Positions 49,395 through 58,176 of a stretch of DNA of 64,000 bases are shown piece after piece. The notes under the pieces were generated by a model. It ran no database searches. It worked only from the letters and a program-made list of their open reading frames with translations, and had not been told where the DNA came from. The DNA comes from Streptomyces colonosanans (GTDB taxonomy: Bacteria > Actinomycetota > Actinomycetes > Streptomycetales > Streptomycetaceae). The stretch spans positions 35,597-99,596 of the forward strand of contig NZ_MLYP01000036.1 of the NCBI RefSeq assembly GCF_001866645.1, written 5' to 3'. Within the stretch, counting starts at the first letter, position 1; each line of letters opens with the position of its first letter. A program made the translations under genes and the position numbers.

Positions 49395-50013
49395 CGGCCA
49401 CGCGCGGGTTCCGGGCCGCGCCGCCGCGCGCGAGGTCTTCGCGGAGCAGGGATGGGAGGCCCCGGTCTCCGCGATCGCCCGCCGGGCCGGCATCGGCATG
49501 GGCAGTCACTACCGCCGCTACCCCAGCAAGGAGCAACTCGCCCAGCGGATGCGGATCGTGGGCATGGAACAGCTGATCGCTCTCGTGCACACGGCTCTCG
49601 CCGAAGAGAACGAACCCTGGGCGGCCTTCGCCCGCTTCCTGCGCGGCGCACCCTCCGCCCAGGACCTCGGCACTCCCCTGCTTCCGGTACTCGGCGGCCG
49701 ACTGCCGGCCACCGACGAAGTCGACGCCGCCGCCGACCAGTTGAGGACCGCCTTCGACGCCCTGGTGGGGAACGCGCATCGAGCCGGGGTGCTGCGCACA
49801 GACTTCACCTCCGCCGACCTACCACTGCTGCTCGAACACCTCACACCCAGGCTCCCCGTCCCTGGCGAACGTGCCGCCGCCCTGCACCTGCGCTATCTCG
49901 ACCTGGTTCTCCGGGGGCTGCGCACCTCTGCCGCCGGCTCGCCCACCGCACTGCCGGGTCCGGCACCGGACTGGGCGGAACTTCGAGAGCTGTGGAACGC
50001 TCCGGCAGAGTGA
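49372..50013 (+). CDS. TetR family regulator, altered N-terminus
   Basis: A 213-residue frame. From residue 18 it is a normal TetR DNA-binding domain (AAREVFAEQGWEAPVSAIAR, RAGIGMGSHYRRYPSKEQLA) with a helical ligand domain after it. The usual preamble (R.D..RNR..VL) is replaced by unrelated text that comes from a palindrome, and no ribosome site precedes GTG 49372. Its function may be impaired or the true start unusual. No adjacent transporter is divergent from it. Confidence 0.75.
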   Translation: MANTACSHGHARVPGRAAAREVFAEQGWEAPVSAIARRAGIGMGSHYRRYPSKEQLAQRMRIVGMEQLIALVHTALAEENEPWAAFARFLRGAPSAQDLGTPLLPVLGGRLPATDEVDAAADQLRTAFDALVGNAHRAGVLRTDFTSADLPLLLEHLTPRLPVPGERAAALHLRYLDLVLRGLRTSAAGSPTALPGPAPDWAELRELWNAPAE

Positions 50014-50148
50014 CCCAGCCTGGTTCACGTTGAACGTGTCCGGACAGGGCCGACACTTCGCCCACTGGTCGTGTCAGGCCCTCACCGGCGGCGCGACCGG
50101 GCCGCCGGCGTCGCCGCCCGAGGCACTGAAGGCCTAGACCTTGCCACC

Positions 50149-50175
50149 GTGGGCGTCGAGCTTCTCGACGCCCAC
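50149..50175. terminator. terminator between TetR and GntR genes
   Basis: GTGGGCGTCGAG pairs perfectly with CTCGACGCCCAC (12 bp) around a CTT loop, in the 315-bp gap between the convergent TetR and GntR genes. The gap otherwise holds only a GntR-type site. Confidence 0.7.
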
Positions 50176-50278
50176 GAACACATCCGCGCCTTCTCCGGTG
50201 ACGCACTCCAGAGCGATCGAGAGAGGGCCGTGCGGCCGACGACCAGGGTGTCCTCGGGCGCACGGCCGCACATCCACT

Positions 50279-50293
50279 ACTTGTCAGATAAGT
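50279..50293. promoter_or_regulatory. GntR-type palindrome, downstream copy
   Basis: ACTTGTCAGATAAGT is a palindrome with one mismatched pair and matches the perfect site at 51131-51145. It lies 36 bases after the gntR stop. Confidence 0.45.
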
Positions 50294-50328
50294 GCGAGAT
50301 GGGGGCGCCCGGCGGACTGCCGGACGTT

Positions 50329-51078
50329 TCACCGGGCCTGCAGTACCGGCAGAGCGGGGGCTCCGGAGGGCAGTATGTACTTGGCCGCCATCACCGGGGT
50401 CCGCCCCACCCGTACGACCTGCGTGGCCAGGATGGCAGGGGTGTCCGCGGGGCGTGCGAGCTGTTGGCCGCGGTGCTGCCCGAGCATGGAGGCCACCATC
50501 GTGGACGAGCCGCGCAGCGGCAGCTCCCGCCCCGCCTCCAGGAGCACTTTGAGCATGGAGCTCGGCAGCGTCGGGGGCTCGCTCAGCGCATCGGCGAGCT
50601 CCGGGAGCAGCTCGCACAGCCTCTCCCGGGGAGCTGCCCACTCCTGGGCCAGGCAGCATGCGAGGCCATCGAGTTCCAGGACGACCTCCCAGAAGGGGAC
50701 CCGGTCCTTGGCGGAGAGCAGCAGGTGCTGGGTGGAGAAGTCCGTCGGCTCCGCCATGTCGTGTCGCAGGACGGCTACCCGCACCGGCCGTCCGCCGCCG
50801 AGCAGCTGCTCCATCGGGCGCAGTTGCTCGAACCCGCGCTGCGGCGGCTGGTTGACCGTGCGGCGGGCGCCTTGCCGCGCGTCGAGCACGCCGTCTTCTT
50901 GGAGCAGGATCAGTGCCTCGCGCAGTGCGGGCCGGCTCACTCCCAGGTCGGCGGCGAGCTTGGGCTCGCTGGGCATCGGTGAACCCGGCGGGTAGACGTC
51001 CGCGTGAATGGCTTCCACGATTCGCTCGTACAGCACGACCACCGGCCGCCGTCGGGGCTGGTTGGCAGCCACCGGCAC
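50329..51078 (-). CDS. GntR family transcriptional regulator
   Basis: A 249-residue protein with a GntR winged helix (VVLYERIVEAIHADVYPPGS, PMPSEPKLAADLGVSRPALR, EALILLQEDGVL) and a C-terminal UTRA-like effector domain ending with RVGRTPVMAAKYILP. It is divergent from the MFS gene, with a perfect GCTTGTC-T-GACAAGC palindrome between them. It likely represses the transporter, phosphorylase and deaminase genes until a nucleoside or base ligand binds. Confidence 0.88.
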   Translation of the reverse strand: MPVAANQPRRRPVVVLYERIVEAIHADVYPPGSPMPSEPKLAADLGVSRPALREALILLQEDGVLDARQGARRTVNQPPQRGFEQLRPMEQLLGGGRPVRVAVLRHDMAEPTDFSTQHLLLSAKDRVPFWEVVLELDGLACCLAQEWAAPRERLCELLPELADALSEPPTLPSSMLKVLLEAGRELPLRGSSTMVASMLGQHRGQQLARPADTPAILATQVVRVGRTPVMAAKYILPSGAPALPVLQAR

Positions 51079-51130
51079 CTCCTTCTTGACGCATCCCCTG
51101 CGCTCACGTTAGAAGTGTCTCGCGAGTTAC

Positions 51131-51145
51131 GCTTGTCTGACAAGC
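51131..51145. promoter_or_regulatory. GntR operator, perfect palindrome
   Basis: GCTTGTC-T-GACAAGC lies 53 bases upstream of gntR and 69 bases upstream of the MFS start. Its size and symmetry are typical of GntR-family operators. A second copy at 50279-50293 lies beyond the gntR stop. Confidence 0.6.
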
Positions 51146-51213
51146 ACCCGGCAGAGAACGAGGACGCCGCTCGCGATCCCCCCATTTCCCCTGACGAAGG
51201 TGAAGGCGCCGTC

Positions 51214-52692
51214 ATGTCCTTGACGAGCCCTGTCGTTGGCCGTTCCGGTAGGCGCCAGTTCGGGCTTTTGACCGCCCTTGTGCTGGCCGTCCTCGGATAC
51301 CAGATCAACGCCACCATGATCAGTCCGGCCCTGCCGCGCATAATCACGGAACTGCACACCACCCCGGGCATCGCCGGACTGTCGCAGACGCTGTTCTTCC
51401 TGCTCGGGTCGCTCGGCCAGGTCACCCTGGGCCGGCTCAGCGACTACCGGGGCCGCAAGCAGACGATGCTGCTCGCCTGCGCGATCCTGCTGGTCGGCAA
51501 CCTCGCCTGCATGCTCGCCCCGAACGTCGGGGTCTTCCTCGTCGGCCGCGCACTGCAGGGCGTGTCCGCCGCCAACTTCCCCCTGGCCTTCCTCACGCTG
51601 AACCAGGTGATGACCCGGGAGCGGTTCGGCTGGGCCGCTGGAGTCATCACCGCGGTCAACGGGGGCTTCGCCGGAGTGGACGCCATCGCCGGCGGGAAGA
51701 TCGCGGACACCATCGGCTTCCGCGGAGTCTTCGGCGCCAGCCTGCTGATCAGCGTCCTCGGCATACTCGCGGTGATCTTCATGGTACCGAAGCTGCCGGC
51801 CCCGTCCGTCGGACGGATGGACTGGGGCGGCGCCACGCTGCTCTGGATCGGCCTGTCCGGCATTCTGATCGGCCTGGCCCAGGGCCAGAGCTGGGGCTGG
51901 ACCTCCGCGCCCACGGCGGTCTGCCTGCTCGGCGGACTCGCGGCCCTGGCGGTCTTCGGCTTCACCCAGCGCGGCGCACGGCGCACCGGGGCCACCAAGC
52001 CGCTCGTCGACATCAGCCTGCTCGGCTCCCGCCGCGCCTGGCCGCTGTTCGTCACTTCGGCGATGACGCTGGGCGGCGCGTTCGCCGCGCTCGCACTGAC
52101 CATTCCCCTGTTCACCCAGGACAAGCACGCCGGGTTCGGGATGTCCTCCTCCGCCTCGGCGCTGCTGTTCTCCACCCCGGCCCAGGTCATCGGTGTGATC
52201 GGCGCCCCGATCGCCGGCTGGATCGGCCCGCGGCTCGGCTGGAACCGCGCGATGAGGATCGGCGCCACCGGCACCCTGGTGGTCTTCGCCGTCGCCTGCG
52301 CCTGCCTGGACTCGCGGTGGACCGTCTTCGCCATGCTCGCCCTGCTCGGCATCACCTACAACGGGCTGAGCATGACGGCACTGAACGGTTACTCCGTGGT
52401 GGCCATGCCGGAAGCCGAGGGCGCACTGTCCGGCCTGAACGGCGCCTGCATCGGCATCGGCGCCTCGTTCGGCATCGCGCTGGCCTCCGCAGTGGTCACT
52501 GCGGGAACCCACGACGGGCAGACCGGGCACGCCGCCTACGCCGAGGCCATGTGGACCGGATGCGGCCTGCTGGTACTGGCGCTGATCGCCGCCATCGCAC
52601 TGGCCAAGCCGCCGACGACCGAGCAGGCAGAGCACCTGGAGGGCGAGTCCGACCACCCGGGCGCCGTGGTGGTACCCGCCACGGGGCACTGA
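51214..52692 (+). CDS. MFS transporter, likely nucleoside/purine related
   Basis: A 492-residue protein with about fourteen membrane segments. The MFS motif A is LGRLSDYRGRKQ after the second segment, and motif C-like text follows. It is of the drug:H+ antiporter-2 layout. ATG 51214 follows GAAGGTGAAGG. It is first in a run with purine nucleoside phosphorylase (99 bp later) and a deaminase, so transport of a nucleoside, base or nucleoside antibiotic is a fair inference from context only. Confidence 0.88.
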   Translation: MSLTSPVVGRSGRRQFGLLTALVLAVLGYQINATMISPALPRIITELHTTPGIAGLSQTLFFLLGSLGQVTLGRLSDYRGRKQTMLLACAILLVGNLACMLAPNVGVFLVGRALQGVSAANFPLAFLTLNQVMTRERFGWAAGVITAVNGGFAGVDAIAGGKIADTIGFRGVFGASLLISVLGILAVIFMVPKLPAPSVGRMDWGGATLLWIGLSGILIGLAQGQSWGWTSAPTAVCLLGGLAALAVFGFTQRGARRTGATKPLVDISLLGSRRAWPLFVTSAMTLGGAFAALALTIPLFTQDKHAGFGMSSSASALLFSTPAQVIGVIGAPIAGWIGPRLGWNRAMRIGATGTLVVFAVACACLDSRWTVFAMLALLGITYNGLSMTALNGYSVVAMPEAEGALSGLNGACIGIGASFGIALASAVVTAGTHDGQTGHAAYAEAMWTGCGLLVLALIAAIALAKPPTTEQAEHLEGESDHPGAVVVPATGH

Positions 52693-52791
52693 ACCACACC
52701 ACACACCACCCCTACCCAACACGCACGACCCGGCCGGACTGCGGGCCAAAGGGCCCCGCACCACCCGGTACCGATAGGAGATCGACCCCCG

Positions 52792-53628
52792 ATGACCACC
52801 ACCACCGAAACGCCAGCCGACACCGCCGCCCTCGCCAGCGACCCCACCGCCGCAGCAGAACAGGCAGCCGGCCGCATCACCGAGCTGACCGGCGTCACCC
52901 GACACGATGTCGCGCTGGTCATGGGCTCCGGCTGGGGCCCGGCCGCAGACGCGCTCGGCACCCCCACGCACGACCTCGCGTTCACCGACGTCCCCGGCTT
53001 CGCGCCGTCCGCAGTCGCCGGACACGCCGGCCGGATCCTCTCCGTCCCGGTCGGCGACCGCCGCGCCCTGGTCTTCCTCGGCCGCACCCACCTCTACGAG
53101 GGACGGGGCACCGACGCGGTCGCACACGGCGTGCGCACCGCGGTGGCCTCCGGCTGCCACACCGTGGTGCTCACCAACAGCTGCGGAGGACTGCGCACGG
53201 ACATGCGCCCCGGCCAGCCCGCACTGATCAGCGACCACATCAACATGACCGCCGCCACCCCGCTGCACGGCGCCCACTTCGTCGACCTGACCGACCTGTA
53301 CTCGCACCGACTGCGCGAACTGTGCCGTCGGATCGACCCGACACTGACCGAGGGCGTGTACGCCCAGTGGCCCGGCCCGCAGTACGAGACCCCGGCCGAG
53401 ATCCGCATGCTGCGCACCCTCGGCGCGGACCTGGTCGGCATGTCCACCGCCCTGGAGGCGATCGCCGCCCGCGCAGCCGGCGCCGAGGTCCTCGGGCTGT
53501 CCCTGGTCACCAACCTGGCCGCCGGAATGAGCGGGGAGCCCCTGGACCACGCAGAGGTCCTGCGGACCGGCCGCGACTCGGCCTCCCGCATGGGCGAGCT
53601 CCTGACCCAACTGCTCACCGAAATGTGA
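52792..53628 (+). CDS. punA: purine nucleoside phosphorylase (class I, trimeric type)
   Basis: A 278-residue enzyme that splits guanosine or inosine with phosphate into base and ribose-1-phosphate. Conserved text: [15 protein letters not shown] (phosphate loop), GRTHLYEG (His/phosphate), [30 protein letters not shown] and the base-binding [20 protein letters not shown] with Asn. GATAGGAGATC precedes its ATG. It lies between the MFS gene and the deaminase. Confidence 0.93.
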   Translation: MTTTTETPADTAALASDPTAAAEQAAGRITELTGVTRHDVALVMGSGWGPAADALGTPTHDLAFTDVPGFAPSAVAGHAGRILSVPVGDRRALVFLGRTHLYEGRGTDAVAHGVRTAVASGCHTVVLTNSCGGLRTDMRPGQPALISDHINMTAATPLHGAHFVDLTDLYSHRLRELCRRIDPTLTEGVYAQWPGPQYETPAEIRMLRTLGADLVGMSTALEAIAARAAGAEVLGLSLVTNLAAGMSGEPLDHAEVLRTGRDSASRMGELLTQLLTEM

Positions 53629-53904
53629 CCGCCGACCCACCCACCACGACCGGGAGAACCGGATTACCGGCAGCATGCGGTCTGAGGGAGCCGTCGCCTG
53701 GACGACGACGCCCGCCAAGTCCGCGAACCGGTTCGCCGGCCCGCCGCGATCCGCGCCAGGCCGAGCGGCGCGCCGATACGAGCCCGAACCAGCTGAACCA
53801 CAACGCGATCACCAGCACCACCACCGGGCCGACCACGAACGACACCCCACGGCCAGCCCGCGACAGCTACGCCATCCAGCTTCACCCCCTACCAGGAGCA
53901 CGTC

Positions 53905-54399
53905 ATGCAACCAGCCTCGAACACGCCCACCGATCAGGACCGGACCCACCTCCTCGCGGCCATCGGCCTCGCGGCCCGCGCGCGCGAGCACGGCAACCAT
54001 CCGTTCGGCGCGCTGCTGACCGACGCGACCGGGAACGTCCTGCTCACCGCCGAGAACACCGTGATCACGGAACACGACGTCACCGGCCACGCGGAGACGA
54101 ACCTGGTCCGGCAGGCGTCGCGCACACTGACGCCGGATCAGCTCGCCGAGGCCACGCTGTACACCAGCACCGAGCCGTGCGCGATGTGCTCCGGCGCGAT
54201 CTACTGGAGCGGCATCCGGCGGGCCGTCTACGCGCTCGCGGCCACGGAACTGAACGTCATCGCCGGAGTGAAACCCGACGAGCCGCTGCTCGACCTCCCG
54301 TGCCGCCAGATCTTCGCGGCCGGCGGGAACACGGTCGAAGTTTCGGGGCCCTGCCTCTACGAGGAAGCTGCCGCGGTGCACCTCGGGTACTGGGGGTAG
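53905..54399 (+). CDS. nucleoside/base deaminase (CDA superfamily)
   Basis: A 164-residue zinc deaminase. The signature is complete: HAET (zinc His and catalytic Glu) and TEPCAMCSGAIYW (zinc cysteines). The arrangement is like guanine deaminase and tRNA-adenosine deaminase relatives. With the phosphorylase next door, guanine or a related purine is the likely substrate. It starts 276 bp after the phosphorylase stop, and that gap has no clear gene, so part of the transcript may have been reworked. Confidence 0.9.
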   Translation: MQPASNTPTDQDRTHLLAAIGLAARAREHGNHPFGALLTDATGNVLLTAENTVITEHDVTGHAETNLVRQASRTLTPDQLAEATLYTSTEPCAMCSGAIYWSGIRRAVYALAATELNVIAGVKPDEPLLDLPCRQIFAAGGNTVEVSGPCLYEEAAAVHLGYWG

Positions 54400-54440
54400 T
54401 ACGCCTGCCCCTCGTAGTGCTCCACACCTGCTTCACCGCT

Positions 54441-54471
54441 GCTGGCCTCGGACAATGTGGCCGAGGCCAGC
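54441..54471 (+). terminator. terminator after the deaminase gene
   Basis: GCTGGCCTCGG pairs perfectly with CCGAGGCCAGC (11 bp) around a 9-base loop, 41 bases after the stop. The rest of 54400-54785 has no recognisable gene. Confidence 0.75.
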
Positions 54472-54785
54472 CGTCCGGCATGATCGGTCATCGTGCTCGT
54501 ACGGATGACCCACCTGCTCGCCACGCGGAGCTTCGCCCAGCCGGCGCCGCTGTACGGATCCACCGCAGCCACCGCCTGCTGCGGGATCTGCTCTTTCGGT
54601 GACGAAACGTTCGCCGGCTTCCGGGGCCGGCGGTGATCGTGTCGGGCCGCTGCTCGGCCTTGGACGCGCAGGTCACCACACTCGCGAGCGGTGGCTCCCG
54701 GAGGCGCCCGGGCGGGTGGTGGCCGAAGCGTCGATCATGGGGGATGGCTCCAAGCGGATGACTTCCACCGCCGATGAGGAGACGG

Positions 54786-55250
54786 ATGAGCATGTCCGGC
54801 GATCATGCGGGCGGCCTTTCCCCCGGTGCTCTGGCAGCCGCTGTGCTCGACGATCAGGGCAGGGTGCTGTGGTGCTCCGGTGTGGCGGCGGACCTGCTGG
54901 GATGCTCGACGGACGCCATCCGCGGCCGCCCGGTCCGGCAGTTGCTGGCCGGGGAGCCGGGCCGGCCAGACGGGGGCGCGTGCGACGGGGCCGGCAGCGC
55001 GCAGGAGGTGCTGCCCGCCACCGGCCGGGCGCGGTCGCGGCACCGTTGCGGCGGCACGGTCGATGTCACCTTCCAGGCGATCCGGATGCCGGACGGCCTT
55101 CTCGTCCTGGCGGCGCCCACCCGGGACGTGACGGTGCTGGCTCGCAGAACTGAGGAAACGCCGGGCGGCTTGACAGTGCCGAAGCCAGCAGCCCGGTCGT
55201 TGCCTAGCTGCGCGCATGGCCGAACGAGTACCGGTACGGGAGATCATTAA
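54786..55250 (+). pseudogene. PAS-domain fragment, probably of a SpoIIE-type phosphatase
   Basis: A 154-codon frame whose first 110 residues form a PAS domain (AAAVLDDQGRVLWCSGVAAD, LLGCSTDAIRGRPVRQLL, VDVTFQAIRMPDGLLVLAAP). In streptomycetes this text usually starts PAS-PPM/SpoIIE phosphatases of 700 or more residues. Here it changes to unrelated sequence after TRDVTVLA and stops, so the catalytic part is lost. Confidence 0.6.
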
Positions 55251-55338
55251 CTTTGAGGGCCGAAAACTGCTGCGGATCACCCGCCGAAGCGTGGGTTCGC
55301 TGGCGACCTGTCGACGGGCGCAGATAGTGGGGGCTTGA
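55216..55338 (+). pseudogene. IS630-family transposase N-terminal remnant
   Basis: ATG 55216 begins MAERVPVREIINFEGRKLLR, ITRRSVGSLATCRRAQIV and stops after 40 codons. This is the start of the helix-turn-helix domain of IS630-family transposases. The remaining 300 or so residues are absent. It overlaps the end of the PAS fragment. I recognise nothing further in 55339-55900. Confidence 0.65.
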
Positions 55339-55904
55339 CCCAAGGCCCGTTCGAACCTGCCCGGAGCCTGACAGGCCGACATGAAACGGCCATCGTCAAC
55401 ACCAGCGACCCGACTCGGACCGGCGCCGAGCGATGCACTGTACAGCCACGGGCAGCCACGTGGGGGTGCGCCGCGCAGGTACAAGCGTCCGCTCCAGCGC
55501 TGCTCCATACAGCCCGCCATCGCTCCGTACTGCCACTCCCTGCCGACAAAGGGGACCCACACGACGCCCAGCACTCCAGTCGCAGCGCCTCTGACCTGCA
55601 CAGACCCCGACGATCGTGTTCAAGGTCTTGATGCACTGGCCATCCAGACAGGGAGCCCTCGCAGTCAAGGGGACACTGAAATCGAACAAGGGGTCGCCCA
55701 TTCACACGACTCCCTTTGAAGGGCTGGGAGCATGCCGACCCCTTGACCAGTAAAAGCCGGGAGCAGCAGGCCCGTCGCCGTGCAAGCACGACCGCCTCGA
55801 CCGGATCGGGCGATGGGCGGTCAACATCGGTTGACGTCGATATTGACGACTGGGAGCGATGGGAGCACGGGGAGCGGAAGAGGGCTCCCAGGCCGCTCCC
55901 GCCA

Positions 55905-55934
55905 ACGCATCAGGGGCCCTCCGAAGAGAGCCCC
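55905..55934 (-). terminator. terminator of the tRNA-Pro gene
   Basis: CATCAGGGGC and GCCCCTGA form a hairpin about 30 bases after the tRNA 3' end (minus strand). One arm of the same hairpin is seen at 47807-47818 beside the displaced repeat. Confidence 0.6.
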
Positions 55935-55962
55935 TGACCTGCGGAAATTTCCGACATCACTG

Positions 55963-56036
<74 letters not shown>

Positions 56037-56432
56037 TTACGCTCCCGCGGTGATCCGCGCGACCGCGCAGGTAAAGACTACCGCACCGGGGCTACGGCGC
56101 CGCACCCGCAGTTGCCGCACCCGCGGTCGTACACGGCGCCAGGGCCCCGAGACAGGGGTGGGGCACCGGCAGGACCCGGACGGGCTGCAGACCCACGCGC
56201 TCGGCCAACGGGCGGCTTCCGCGGACTCGGAGGTGTGCGGCTCGAGGGGGACGTCCCGCCGCGACCTGCCACAACTGGGCCTAATGTCCGAGCTTCTCCA
56301 GGAAAGCACTCGAAGGAGTGTGTTTACTCACCCTTTTCCGCGTTGTCGGTGCTCGAACAGCTCGTGGCACTCCTTCGTTCTGGTGCACTTCCCCTGATTT
56401 GCAAAAGAGTTGACTGGGCATCAGGGGGAGCG

Positions 56433-57662
56433 GTGACACATCGCAGCAGACGGCTCGGAACGACGCTTACGGTTCTTTCGATGGGGAGCTTGCTGGCCGG
56501 CGCGGCCCTCGTGGGGGCGGCACCGGCCAGTGGTGCGCAGAGCACCAGAACGATCGCGCCCGGCGTCCAGTACAGCGAGTTCGACATCGCGGCGGCCAAG
56601 GGGGTGACACACGCGCACCTTCTCAGCGTCGACCTGCGCAATCCGCACGTACGGATCGGCCTGTTGCATCCCGGGGCCGTGGCGGCGCGGGCCACCGTCT
56701 CACGGCTCGTCGGCGCCCAGGGAGCGGTCGCGGCGGTCAACGGCGACTTCTTCGACATCACCGAGGCCCAGCACCCGGGAGTCGCGGCGACCGGCTCGTC
56801 CGACGGCCCCGCGATCGCCAACGGGCGCCCGCTCAAGGCCGCCGTCCCGAACGGGCAGCGCTTCGGGCCCGCCCTGCCGCCCGGGACGACCACCAAGGAC
56901 GTGCTCGGGGTGGGCACGGACCGCAGGGCCCGACTCGGCCGACTGGCGCTGACCGGGTCCGTGAGCACACTGCAGGGGCGACTGAAGCTCGGCGGGCTCA
57001 ACCAGTACGCGCTGCCGCAGGGGTCGATCGGGGCGTACACCTCGGACTGGGGCAGCGCGTCACGGGCGCGTGCCACCTGCGGCACGGACACCCGCCGAGC
57101 CGCACCGTGCAGCAGGAACACATACGAGGTGACCATCAGGAACGGCCGGGTCATCGCCACGGCCCAACGGCCCGGCAGCGGCCGCATTTCCGCCGGCACC
57201 ACGGTGCTCGTGGGCCGCGAGGCGGGGGCACGGAAGTTGCGCGGGCTCTTCAAGGGCGAGCGGGTCCTGCTGCAGCATCGTCTGGTGGCGGCCGGACCCC
57301 AAGTCCCGTACACCTTCGCCATCGGAGGCTTCCCCGTGCTGCGGCACGGCACGCCGCTGCTCGGCCTCGACGCCACAACATCCGCCGTACGCACCGCGGT
57401 CGGCATCAAGGACAGCGGCCACTGCCTGCTGCTCCTGGCCCTCGACGGCGCGCCCCGTTACCGCAGCGGCCTCACCGTCGCCGGAGTCGCCCGGACCCTG
57501 CGGAAGCTGGGTGCCACGGACGGCTTCAACCTGGACGGCGGCGGCTCCTCGACGCTGGTCACCAGGACCTGGGGCGCGAGCGCGGCGACCGTGCGCAACC
57601 ACCCCAGCATGGGCGTCGAACGCCCGGTGCCGAACGGGATCGGGGTCTTCTCCCGCCCCTGA
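56433..57662 (+). CDS. secreted phosphodiester glycosidase family protein
   Basis: A 409-residue exported protein with signal peptide (about 1-33, LSMGSLLAGAALVGAAPASG). The NAGPA-like domain shows AAVNGDFFDI, the late ARTLRKLGATDGFNLDGGGS and STLVTRTWG, and a PVPNGIGVF end. Such enzymes hydrolyse GlcNAc-type phosphodiesters. GTG 56433 has GGGGGAG just upstream. The 396-bp region before it contains the promoter area and no other gene. Confidence 0.9.
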   Translation: MTHRSRRLGTTLTVLSMGSLLAGAALVGAAPASGAQSTRTIAPGVQYSEFDIAAAKGVTHAHLLSVDLRNPHVRIGLLHPGAVAARATVSRLVGAQGAVAAVNGDFFDITEAQHPGVAATGSSDGPAIANGRPLKAAVPNGQRFGPALPPGTTTKDVLGVGTDRRARLGRLALTGSVSTLQGRLKLGGLNQYALPQGSIGAYTSDWGSASRARATCGTDTRRAAPCSRNTYEVTIRNGRVIATAQRPGSGRISAGTTVLVGREAGARKLRGLFKGERVLLQHRLVAAGPQVPYTFAIGGFPVLRHGTPLLGLDATTSAVRTAVGIKDSGHCLLLLALDGAPRYRSGLTVAGVARTLRKLGATDGFNLDGGGSSTLVTRTWGASAATVRNHPSMGVERPVPNGIGVFSRP

Positions 57663-57665
57663 AGG

Positions 57666-57860
57666 TCATGGATGCAGGCCGCTGACGATGTCCGCCGTCG
57701 CCGCCAGCCCCTGGTGAATGGTCGGAGCCACGCTCGAACTGGCCAGGTAGAAGCCGAGCATGACGCAGATCGTGGCATGCGAGATCTTCAGCGCGCCGTT
57801 GCGCAGGAAGATCACCGCAAGGAACAGGAGCAGCAGTACCACAGAGAGGGAAATAGCCAT
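57666..57860 (-). CDS. small membrane protein
   Basis: A 64-residue protein with GGAGGACGACG before ATG 57860. The first segment (ISLSVVLLLLFLAVIFL) and the second (ISHATICVMLGFYLASS) are hydrophobic, and between them is a short basic turn. No function known; such two-segment proteins are common in streptomycetes. It converges on the glycosidase gene with only three bases between stops. Confidence 0.75.
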   Translation of the reverse strand: MAISLSVVLLLLFLAVIFLRNGALKISHATICVMLGFYLASSSVAPTIHQGLAATADIVSGLHP

Positions 57861-58138
57861 CGTCGTCCTCCTCCACCGCGCCCACTTCGCGGCTTTCCGC
57901 CGCAAGTTTGGCGTAATGAAGGGTTGGTCCGGGCGGCTGACGTGTCCTCCGAACGTGTGGTTCTACGGCAACTCGTGGGCGTCGAGGTGCGCCAACGGGC
58001 CGACGAGGCCGTCGGTGTGGAAGCGAGGACGCCCAGGAAGGGCCGTCGGCCCGGCTCGCGTTGGCCCATCCGTCGCACGGTGGCGGTGGTCCCGGGATCC
58101 GGCGTGCGGTCACCTCGTCACGTCCGCGGAAACCGAAA

Positions 58139-58162
58139 GGCCCGCACCGGGTGGGGCGGGCC
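58139..58162 (-). terminator. terminator of the acyl-CoA dehydrogenase operon
   Basis: GGCCCGC pairs with GCGGGCC around a 10-base loop, 15 bases after the last stop. The rest of the gap 57861-58176 shows no gene. Confidence 0.6.
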
Positions 58163-58176
58163 TCGTCCAAGAGGGC

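Noticed and set aside
51127..53718. An 863-codon minus-strand frame opposite the MFS and phosphorylase genes.
   Set aside because: Shadow frame with Gly/Gln/Arg-rich text and no ribosome site.
53615..53845. A 76-codon minus-strand frame beginning with a hydrophobic segment (SFVVGPVVVLVIALWFSWFG).
   Set aside because: The start looks gene-like, but the codon pattern breaks down after about 35 codons and it has no ribosome site or likeness; at most it is a fragment.
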